A stretch of 64,000 bases of DNA. It comes from Gracilaria domingensis (lineage: Eukaryota; Rhodophyta; Florideophyceae; Gracilariales; Gracilariaceae). The notes under the pieces are model-generated. The model was given only the letters and a program-made list of their open reading frames with translations, searched no databases and was not told the DNA's origin. Below, one piece after another: positions 13,501 to 21,527 of this stretch. Both the position numbers and the translations under genes were made by a program. The DNA lies in contig VCMS01000170.1 of assembly GCA_022539475.1 (NCBI GenBank), positions 145,108-209,107 of the forward strand, in the 5' to 3' direction. Position 1 is the stretch's first letter, and every line of letters begins with the position of its first letter.

Positions 13501-16067
13501 ACCCTGGTGGCAGGAAGTTGTATCTAACTCTCCGAAGGGACTTTTATTGGCCAGCTATGGCATTCGACTGCTACGCAGTACGCCGTTCATGCACGGAATG
13601 CGCCAAGAACAACGTCAAACTTCGACGAAACTCGAAATCGATGACGCTGTTCCCACCCCGGGCTCCTTTGGAGTTCGTCGCTATCGACATTCTGGGCGAA
13701 TTAATTCGAACCGCACGCGGTCACAGATATCTCGTGGTTATCACGAACAGGTTTTCGAAGTTAATACGAACGGTTCCGTTGAAGCGGATCACTGCAGCAG
13801 CAGTTGCACAAGCATTTGTGACGCATTGGGTCTTCACTTACGGGCCACCCGTTAATCTGCTTTCAGACAATGGCTCGCAGTTTGCGTCAAAGTTCTTTAT
13901 GGACGTATGCCGTATCTTGGATATCAAGAATTTGTTCACAACAACCTATCATCCCCAGTGTAATGGGCAGGTAGAACGGTTTAACCGTACGATGCTAAAC
14001 GCATTTAGATCCTACGTTGCGGATCACGCAAAGGATTGGGACCTGTACACTGATGCGATAACTTACGCATATAACACCCAGGTACATCGGGTTACGTCGC
14101 TGTTGCCGTTTGAATTGGTCCTCTCAAGGATTTCGCCACCTGTGGCAATTGAAGCTCAAGCGACGCTATCGTCTTTCCCGTCGACGGTTTTGTACAGGGA
14201 CACCTGGAAAAATTGGTTGAAGAAGATGGTACCGGTCCCGGAAGGCCATGGAGAAGGCTCAACTCGCGTACAAGCGAAATTTCGATAGCCGATTACGCGG
14301 GAAACACTCAATGGTGAAAGCTAATGACTACGTCTTCCTACAAAAGGAGTATTATAATCCTGAGAAGGAACGACGACATAAGCTGTCTCCGATCGCCGAC
14401 GGACCGTATCACGTTATTTCTGTCACTCCAGATACCGTCGTGATCGACATTGATGGGCAACACGAGCGTGTATCGCGTGATCGCGTCGTACTGGCACCTA
14501 CTCCGCCTTCCGGACAATCTACAACCAATACCCAATCAGGGGATCCTCTACAGGAAGAAGTTCCGTCAACGGATGCTACGCCATCGCGTCCCGCGATTCT
14601 TCCGCACCCGGATCGAGGATTAAGAGATCTACCTACAGTAGGTACTTCTGACCACAGAACTGAACTTCCTACTACTTGGACGAATTCCAACGACTCTGCA
14701 CGAGTATTTACAAGAGTCACCCCCCCACCCCATCTCCTGATGGAGCCCGTGGCGCCACCTAAGGAGGGCGAGGACACTGCAGTTGCTGCAACTGGCACTG
14801 ACGCTCCGGTGTCGCCCGGTTCCCAAACCACGGGAAATGTGAGCCACACTGACAATCCAGTCGCTCCCGTAGGAGAATCTAGTGGCACGGCCGCCTCGAC
14901 GTGCCCCAACCACGGAAACTTCGCCGTATCGTCCGACGATATCACGGAAGATACCCGTACTCCCCGCGAGAGGCGGAGCGTCGCCGCAGAAGCAGCTGCC
15001 CAGCCTGGGATCGCTAACCGCCCGAAATCGCGTAACCGCGTTGAAAAGGACAGTCAAACTGTGAAAACCGTTTCCGCTGATCCGGACCAGCCGCAACACG
15101 CGGAAGAATAGCGCTGCCACTCTGAACGGGGGAATCTCGTGAACGAGTTGTGCCAAATGTGACCATTCATTGTGGATTCTCTTATGGGATTTTGAACGCT
15201 TTCTTGGAAGCCGTCACTCTACAGTGTGCACCACCTTGGGTGTGGAATGGAGCCCTGGCGCTCCATCGCCGCTGCACGTGTGCAATCTCCGTGACACGGG
15301 GCCTGACAGAACCAGGCGCGTGCCACGCGGTGGTACGTTACAACGTGGAATGCCCTAATGAGCGGTCGGCGACCTTTCGCGAACGGATGGCCGAGCACGG
15401 CACGCGCACGGTTGTCGTGGTTGCCAATCTGTGGCGCGGAGCCAATCAGAGCTCATGGCACATGCCCCGTGGACCGGGTGAAACGCCGCCCTGCCCAGGG
15501 AGTGTTGTACATACCTCCGTCACCGAAACGGTTATCCCCGTGAAGGCCGGGAAGTTCGTCAATCGGACGTACTACCGTTTGTCGGTCTCTCGACTATCAT
15601 CTAATAACGTGATACCGTTGTACTCGTCTGTTCGAGAGCTTTGCAACTATCCCTCTAGCTCGAGGACAGGACGCGTAGGACGCGAGTTACAGTACGGCCG
15701 CCGCAGCGGGATTTGGCGAGGAACGCGGAAGTAAGCACGTCTGCAACACTTGGAAAGCCTCACCTGAGGGACACTAGCGCAATTGCACAACCTCTCTAGG
15801 TGATACTGCGTCAGCAGGAGTGGCCCATACACCATGGAGGCCCGCGAACGGGAAGTGTTCCCACAGGAATTCGTTATCGAACGCATCGTGAGTCACGTCT
15901 TGAACCCCGATGGGGAGACTGAATACCAAGTCCGTTGGTACGGATACTCCCCTGAGAAGGATACTTTCGAGCCGATCGAACATCTACCTCGATCGAAGGT
16001 TCTCGCCTACTACCGGCGTAAGCGGCTAGCGCTGCCTCCAGATTTGGATCAGGCCCAAGTAGGGTGA
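10559..16067 (+). pseudogene. pol: Element B pol with C-terminal chromodomain, broken
   Basis: Domains in order are an aspartic protease (LDTGA, about 10.85 kb), reverse transcriptase (about 11.75-12.6 kb), RNase H (about 12.75-13.1 kb), the integrase zinc-binding part (CTEC, about 13.6 kb) and DDE core (IDILG, LSDNGSQF, GQVERFNR, 13.68-13.98 kb), an integrase C-terminal domain, a long low-complexity linker, and a chromodomain at 15834-16067 (EYQVRWYGY, then FEPIEHLP). Chromodomains bind modified histones and are thought to steer integration into heterochromatin in chromoviruses. The region has several breaks. The linker is unusually long. Confidence 0.9.
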
Positions 16068-16457
16068 CAGTGCCGCCGGGTCGTAAGGGCAATCGACGGA
16101 CCCACTTGTGGGAAAATCATTGATGGTACTACCAAGAAGTTTGGTTTGTTCCCAAGGAAGGAAGTACCGAAGGGATGAAGAAGAAAAGATGATTTCCGTC
16201 TAACGGACGCCGAGTTATTGGAAAGAAGCGAACTACCGTCTAACGGTCCTTGTGAACATGTCGTGAAGCTACACGCAGTCTGGACGATCGTCTGGGAATG
16301 ACGATACGCGAAGAAGCGTTGAACCGTAAACCGGCTATGAAGGAAGTGACCTCGAAGTCGATTTTATTCTAAGGAGAAGTTGTACCGCTAGCTATTGCGG
16401 AGTGCGTTGGTCGCAGAGCCTACCACGGCCCATCATGGAGGGAACCCACCGTTGGGA
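16068..16457. other. Spacer between chromodomain and antisense gene of element B
   Basis: About 390 bp separate the two convergent genes. It is purine-rich in its first half and contains CCGTCTAACGG twice (about 16197 and 16226), a short near-palindrome. I see no reading frame here. Confidence 0.5.
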
Positions 16458-18272
16458 TCACTGCCTTCCTGTCGAAGGACCGGCACCTCCAGGGTTGGAC
16501 GGCCCCGCTTGGGGAGGCTGACTCGCAAAGGCCTGCGCTCCCAATGCCAACAGCTGGCCGAGGTCGTACATATCCGGTGGAACCGGCACCCCAAGTCCGA
16601 GGAGTTGGTTGCGCATCGCTATCACGCGAGGGTCAATATTCCCCTGCGAAGGGCCCACGCCCCAGCCGATAGGAGCAACTGGCGCAGCCGCCCCTCCGAC
16701 AACCGGAACTTCTGCGGAAGCCGCCGACGGGCCTCCCGTTGCCGGGTCTTCCACAGTTTCATCCACCATTGGATCGTCCTCCCCTGCTACGGAGTAATAG
16801 TTGTCGGAAAACATAAACCCAATAGGGTGATCGCTCGGAACCACTCGAGGAAGTCTGCGTAGGACGAGGGCCCGCTCCTTCGGGACGGTAACTCCCTCCC
16901 AGGGATCGTAGTACACGAAGTCACCGGCACCCGGATGTCTTCGCCCTGGCGAACGGTCGTAGTGCGAACGAGTGCCCCTGGGGAGGTTTTCCGCCGGAAC
17001 GGTACTCCAATCAATGGAATCGATGAGATCGATAAGGCTGATGACCTCGCTGACGTTGTCGTCCGAACCGAGCGCGGTGTATAAGTCCAGTGATCTAATC
17101 ACATTCCGTAACCTCGGAGGCAAATACCAAACACGGTTCTGGTCGTATGCTTCCCATAGCGTAAACGCGGCAACGCGAGCGGCCCATTCGGCGATGAAGA
17201 GCATCCAGTTCTCCGAGTGCGGATTCGCAATCATGCGTGACCCCACATAGGAGATGTACGGAGGCAATTCCAGGAAATACCCGCGTGGTACCTCATAGTG
17301 AGCCCACCACGATGGGAGTGGAGCGAATCGACCCGCTATTGCGTCCGGACGCAAACGTTCAACCTCCATGTTCTGATGTGGAATCAGATACCCGAACCGG
17401 GATCGCCATTTGCGTTCGTTTCGCAGTCGGTCGAAGAAGCTTCCCTCTCCCGAAGGGCGATGTAGATATCGGAACTCCGCTCGCAGGATAGGCCTGTTGA
17501 ACAGGAGAATGTCCGCCGGCATCGACTCCGGGAAGTTTTCCGCCGCTTGGAAGTCCGCGAGGTTCGCGCCATACTTGATCTCTCCGTAAGTTCGGAACCA
17601 GAAAAGGTCGAACCAGTATGACTCGGGGATCCTCTCGGGGAACGAGGCTCGGTCCTTCCGAAAGTACGCCAATCGCGCCATGGCCGCGCGCGCTTCATCC
17701 AGCGTTTCGTATCCACGGCCGCGCCGTTTTCGTGACAACACGTGAGGTGCAACCGCCACGCGGTTTCTCCAATCCCAGGAATCCACCATATCTCGGTGCA
17801 GGCCGCCAGGCAGCATACCGTTCTCGGTGTATGAATCCATCAACGCACTGTTGCGAACCGCTGTCGGGTGAAACCAGGGCGCTCTGGAATAGGCCCAGCT
17901 TCCTCCGGTAGTCGGATCTTGAACAAGGAGCGATTCACGCGCTATCCAGCCAGCTGGAGTCGCCAGCAAGGGCACCGCCTGAGCGGAATTCCACGCCGCG
18001 ACGTCGACCGGATTCGGTGTAGACGTGTGATGTTGACTCCGAGGCAGAGGAGCGGAGGCGAAACCGCCGAGATACCCTGTAGCTGGAGTTGCGGGACCCG
18101 AAACGTTCGGAACCCCGGTTTGGGAAGGCTGCTCGTCGCCCTGGTGAGGGTTCATCGAATCGTCGATCGCAGAAGAAACTTGACGTACTGAATCGTCTGA
18201 GTGCAGAGAAGCTGAGTGCGTTTGCACGTGTGTCTCGTTGTGACGAGGAACCGGAATCTCGGCTATGTCCAT
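16458..18272 (-). CDS. Antisense gene of element B, unknown protein (604 aa)
   Basis: This open frame of 604 codons lies opposite to gag-pol, convergent with the chromodomain end of Pol, and starts only 80 bp inside the 3' LTR. A TATATG/CATATAAG stretch lies about 20 bp before the start. The head (about 1-170) is polar and low in complexity. The core (about 180-480) is rich in W, Y, F and R and carries FRTYGEIKYG, LRAEFRYL, GYLIPHQN, YVGSR, EWAAR and PPRLRNVIRSLDL, followed by DRSPGRR and YYDPW. The tail is rich in P, A and G. I recognise no known domain, no signal peptide and no clear membrane segment. The core matches the antisense gene of element D. Plant Tat-lineage elements such as Grande and Retand also carry antisense frames, but I see no reason to call these related. 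Confidence 0.75.
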   Translation of the reverse strand: MDIAEIPVPRHNETHVQTHSASLHSDDSVRQVSSAIDDSMNPHQGDEQPSQTGVPNVSGPATPATGYLGGFASAPLPRSQHHTSTPNPVDVAAWNSAQAVPLLATPAGWIARESLLVQDPTTGGSWAYSRAPWFHPTAVRNSALMDSYTENGMLPGGLHRDMVDSWDWRNRVAVAPHVLSRKRRGRGYETLDEARAAMARLAYFRKDRASFPERIPESYWFDLFWFRTYGEIKYGANLADFQAAENFPESMPADILLFNRPILRAEFRYLHRPSGEGSFFDRLRNERKWRSRFGYLIPHQNMEVERLRPDAIAGRFAPLPSWWAHYEVPRGYFLELPPYISYVGSRMIANPHSENWMLFIAEWAARVAAFTLWEAYDQNRVWYLPPRLRNVIRSLDLYTALGSDDNVSEVISLIDLIDSIDWSTVPAENLPRGTRSHYDRSPGRRHPGAGDFVYYDPWEGVTVPKERALVLRRLPRVVPSDHPIGFMFSDNYYSVAGEDDPMVDETVEDPATGGPSAASAEVPVVGGAAAPVAPIGWGVGPSQGNIDPRVIAMRNQLLGLGVPVPPDMYDLGQLLALGAQAFASQPPQAGPSNPGGAGPSTGRQ

Positions 18273-18339
18273 GGTGGACCACGCTTATATGCGAGCTCGC
18301 TGATGAGTCTCCACTTGCAAACCGGATGTTTCCTGCGCT

Positions 18340-18350
18340 AAGGAGGGGGA
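18340..18350 (+). other. Polypurine tract of element B
   Basis: An uninterrupted purine run (AAGGAGGGGGA) lies two bases before the 3' LTR, the standard place for the plus-strand DNA primer in LTR elements. Confidence 0.65.
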
Positions 18351-18352
18351 TA

Positions 18353-19336
18353 GGTAGAGCAAAACGTGCTCGCCCGATACACGGGGATTGTTTTCATAAA
18401 CCCCTGGTAAGGATGGTTCCGGGTACTGGGAAGGTATGAATATTGGCCCACTGATGGGATACCTTTTGGCCGCATTGAGGTATGGCACCCTGAGGGGTCG
18501 GCCATGACGTGGCGCGGATGAGTATTGGTCGCGTGTACGCGTGTGGTTCTTTTGACCCTTTCACAGGTGAATTTGGTTCGATAGTCGAATAGTTTACTTG
18601 CCGCTGCCGCGGGTTGCACACCTTCCATGTGTGTGGACCTGCACAAGCGTGCACTTTATTTATTTAATTTAGTTTAACTAAGTAATCGGTTACGATATAA
18701 GGAGGTGACCTCGCGGCCACTTCCGCCCCTCAGTAAAGGGTAACCGAGTTCGGCTCTGAACTGTTTCGCCATCGCGAAGTGTACAACTCCCTCCGGAGAA
18801 ACACCGCGTACGGTACGACTCAGCTTCATCCCTCGGGATCATTCAGGCAATACTGATCATTGTGGCCGTGCCTTCGGGCTGTTTTATTCTGTGTCTTCGG
18901 ACTGTTCATGTTTCTTATTTGTGCAGTTGTACTGCTTTCACCACAATTGGTAGCGTTTCCGTCTCTGTATAGAGTTGTGCCGCGTGGGCTTAATACACAT
19001 CGACGTCTCCCGGCGCCGGGTCTGTTGCCGCTTTCCGCACGTCCCGCCGCGGGATTTCTCCCTTTTCCTCCTCTATTTCCCTTCTTTCTCCCCTTGTGCG
19101 TAGGGCTTACACCGCTCTACGGTACTCTTCCTCCTTGACCATTCCGTCACTTTTCGCCGGATTCCTGGATCAGGCCCGTTCACCCCCTCAACCTCCGTAG
19201 GTATATCCCGTACCACGGGCGGTCTTACACCCACAATATCCGTGTTCGAAGGGCTCACAACTGAGTTCACCTCGTCTAGAGGGCAAGGACTCGAACGTCT
19301 TGAGAGACGATCCCATCGCTGGGGTTTTGCTCCACA
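18353..19336 (+). repeat. Element B 3' LTR (984 bp)
   Basis: Same length as the 5' LTR and collinear with it, ending CTCCACA directly before the target duplication TACAC. A purine-rich stretch lies just upstream. Confidence 0.93.
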
Positions 19337-19761
19337 TACACTTTGCACAGGCGAACTTGGTTCAGATTCGGACTCGGTTACCCTTTACTGAGGGAGAAGG
19401 TGACGGAGTGGTTACCTTTTATATCGTAACCGATAAATTAGTTAAACTAAATTAAATATTCTAATGCACACCTAAGCAGGTCCACACAAGTGATGCACGT
19501 GACAACCCGCGGCAGCGGCCAGCAAAATATACGAAAAGCATAACAAAACATGTGTGAACACACCCATTTCTACACACGTGTACACGCGACAAATTTTCAG
19601 CTGGCCGTCATGGCCGACCCTTCAGGGTGCCATACCTCAAAACTGCCAAAACGTATCCCATCCGTGGGCCAATACTCACACCTTCCGAGTACCCGGAATC
19701 ATGCTTACCAGGGGTTTATGAAGACCATTTCCGTTTACCGCGCGATCACGTTTTTTTTACA
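19337..19761 (-). repeat. Element A 5' LTR, outer part, separated from A by element B
   Basis: Read on the minus strand from 19761 the sequence starts TGTAAAAAAAACGTG and then follows the LTR of element B block by block (the CATAAACCCCTGGTAAG and TTAATTTAGTTTAACTAA stretches are shared). It stops at the target duplication TACAC (19337-19341), which also occurs at 7256-7260 directly before element B; the LTR then continues at 7255 and below. The outer end (TG...) is at 19761. The duplication that A itself made cannot be checked because A's other end is outside the window. Confidence 0.85.
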
Positions 19762-19832
19762 GCAATAGCTGGTTTTGGTGATTCAAAACTAGTAGAAACA
19801 TGCTCAAACTACAAACGCTTCGACGGTTTTAG
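19762..19832. other. Flank of element A
   Basis: Short unassigned stretch between the outer end of A's LTR and the first MITE-like repeat. Nothing recognisable. Confidence 0.4.
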
Positions 19833-20057
19833 TGTAACACAATGAGATTGGATGAAGTCTGGCCTTCTCCGATGGAGGGGAAGGCCGGCTGACGCTCTTT
19901 TAATAGTAGCTCTAGCTGAATACTTAGCTGTCAAAATAAAAAAGAAGCGAGAAGAAATTTCATCAAAGAGTGACCTAATGCCTTCTCGACCGTGAGATAC
20001 AAGCCTGGGACGGTGTTAAGGCGTACTTTTGGCTTGTAGCTCTACGTCTGGCTTACA
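19833..20057. repeat. MITE-like repeat, copy 1 (225 bp)
   Basis: It starts TGTAACACAAT and ends near GGCTTACA, an imperfect inverted match to the start. It aligns with 21303-21527 over its whole length (also 225 bp), including the blocks GGCCGGCTGA, AGTAGCTCTAGCTG and the segment after TTTCATCA. No protein is encoded. The terminal inverted repeats and fixed short length suggest a non-autonomous DNA transposon; I could not find convincing target duplications. Confidence 0.65.
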
Positions 20058-20146
20058 ATCACCTTAGTTTCAACGTTCAATGTTTATATTGAACACAGTG
20101 TAAAATATTTCGCTTCGGTGCGGTTTTGCAGGCATTTTGTGACGTT
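20058..20146. other. Spacer
   Basis: AT-rich stretch between the MITE-like repeat and the SINE-like pair. Nothing recognisable. Confidence 0.35.
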
Positions 20147-20327
20147 GTAGTGCTGGCAGCTGCAGATGACAGTCACAAAGAGTCATGATAAGGCCTCCGT
20201 AGTGTTGCCATGTGAAACCTATGCACTGGAGCGGCCATAGCTCAGTAGGGAACTATCTTCGTGTGTTTTTTGTGTGGTCTGAGGATACTGGGTTTGAGCT
20301 CTAGCTCTGCTTTGCTCCTCTCAAGGG
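20147..20327 (+). repeat. tRNA-derived SINE-like unit 1
   Basis: The unit shares about 180 bp with 20374-20557. Its second half resembles a tRNA gene: a box A-like TAGCTCAGTAGG (20238-20249) and a box B-like GGTTTGAGCTC (20291-20301) inside a T-arm-like CTGGG stem. The two boxes are about 40 bp apart. About 85 bp precede the tRNA-like part, so this is either a SINE with an unusual head or a decayed tRNA locus copied together with its flank. Confidence 0.55.
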
Positions 20328-20373
20328 TTAGCATAATGATCATTCGATAGCTCGATGCATCATAAAAAGTAGT

Positions 20374-20557
20374 GTAGTGCTGTCAGCTGCAGATGACAGT
20401 CACAGAGAGTCACGATAAAACCTCCGCAGTGCCAGCTTGTGGAACAAATGCACTGGAGCGGCCATAGATCAGTCGGTAACCACCTTTGTGTGCTTTTTGT
20501 GTGATCTGGGGGTCTTGGATTCGAGCCCCAGCTCTGCTTTGCTCCCCTCACGGTTCA
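20374..20557 (+). repeat. tRNA-derived SINE-like unit 2
   Basis: Direct copy of the unit at 20147-20327, starting GTAGTGCT and sharing CAGCTGCAGATGACAGTCAC. The tRNA-like part has box A TAGATCAGTCGG (20465-20476) and box B GGATTCGAGCC (20517-20527), followed by CCCAG, which pairs with the T-stem. This copy keeps the better box B; copy 1 keeps the better box A. Confidence 0.55.
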
Positions 20558-21302
20558 CCACAGACGTGCAGCGTAGTGAAAGCGGGTTTTGAAGATATCA
20601 AGAAGATAGTTGCACAGAAATTGTTTTAAGTCTACGCTGCAAATTAGACAAGGCGAGAGCATTCAATGCTGTACCTCAAATTAAGTAGAACGGAGAGGCA
20701 GGAAAACATAGTCGAAGGATACTGATAGCTAGTAACTACGGGGGCGGCTCAGACTTCGGTGTCTAAGCGACAGGGCGGACGTCCTTCGGGGGTGAAAAAC
20801 GTGGTAGGAGCTGCTGAAATGCGGGCTCAGCAGCAGTGTAATAAGTGCAGGTTGTTTCGATGCACTTGCGGTGTGCATGAAAAGCATGGGATTGATCGCG
20901 ATGGACACAGAGCAACTTTGCGTTGTGGTTATGGGCAGTTTAAGCCCATAAATATCCGCTTGATGATGAGGACAAAAACGGAGGAAACGATGCCAGTTGT
21001 TGAAGTAATCATGTAGTAAAGTGTAAGGAAGCATGAGAACCAATTTGTATGCGGACGTCGTTGTCATGCGGGTTCTTGCGTTTAAGGACGACAGTGTCCA
21101 AATATTTTTATGTTGCTGGAAGGCGATGTTCTTCGGTTCTGCACGTGATGTGCGGAGATGTTTTGAAACGTTACAGCGACGAATGTGTGATGCAAAGTCG
21201 ACGGAGTATAAGACGATGGAGGCCGATGTAGAGAGGGGCTTTGTGCGGAGTGTCCGCATTGAGAGATCCAACTGGCGAGGATCGGAAGAAGATGCGAATT
21301 AA
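20558..21302. other. Unassigned DNA with short open frames
   Basis: Two short plus-strand frames lie here: 20759-21016 (85 codons, with a CNKCRLFRCTC-like cysteine cluster) and 21033-21302 (89 codons, ending in an acidic tail). A 180-codon frame on the other strand overlaps both. I recognise none of them and see no clear coding signal that prefers one strand. They end exactly where the second MITE-like repeat starts, so they may be remains of a larger mobile unit between the two repeats. Confidence 0.25.
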
Positions 21303-21527
21303 TGTAACACAATTAGGTTGCATGAAGTGTAGCCTTCTTTGAGGGGGGGGAATGCCGGCTGATGCTCTCTTTATAGTAGCTCTAGCTGCCTATCGAGATG
21401 TCAAACTAAACCACAAGCTAGAGGAAATGTCATCAATGAGTGATATACTGTCTCCTAGAGCGTGAGCTGCAAGCCGATCACGGTGATCAGGCGTAATATT
21501 GGCTTGTGGCTTAACGTCTGTGTTACA
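21303..21527. repeat. MITE-like repeat, copy 2 (225 bp)
   Basis: It starts TGTAACACA and ends with the exact inverted match TGTGTTACA. It has the same length and orientation as copy 1 at 19833-20057, with many scattered substitutions. No coding capacity. Confidence 0.7.

Larger units (their letters stand above)
7261..19336 (+). mobile_element. Element B: complete-length chromodomain Ty3/Gypsy retrotransposon with an antisense gene, gag-pol broken
   Basis: The element is 12,076 bp, with two 984-bp LTRs, gag-pol on the plus strand, a chromodomain at the end of Pol, and an open 604-codon gene on the opposite strand between Pol and the 3' LTR. It is flanked by the 5-bp duplication TACAC (7256-7260 and 19337-19341). 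The two LTRs differ at roughly one to two percent of positions by eye, so the insertion is not ancient. It sits in the 5' LTR of element A in the opposite orientation. Gag-pol has several breaks; the antisense gene has none that I see. Confidence 0.95.

Noticed and set aside
15150-15734. 194-codon frame between the Pol linker and the chromodomain of element B
   Set aside because: It lies in the linker region of Pol and most likely reflects the broken state of this copy rather than a separate gene.
16458-18272. Envelope gene for element B
   Set aside because: The protein has no signal peptide, no clear membrane anchor and lies antisense, so it is not an env gene.
20374-20557. Functional tRNA gene
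   Set aside because: The acceptor ends do not pair well in the position set by box A and the box spacing is too long; a tRNA-derived repeat is more likely.
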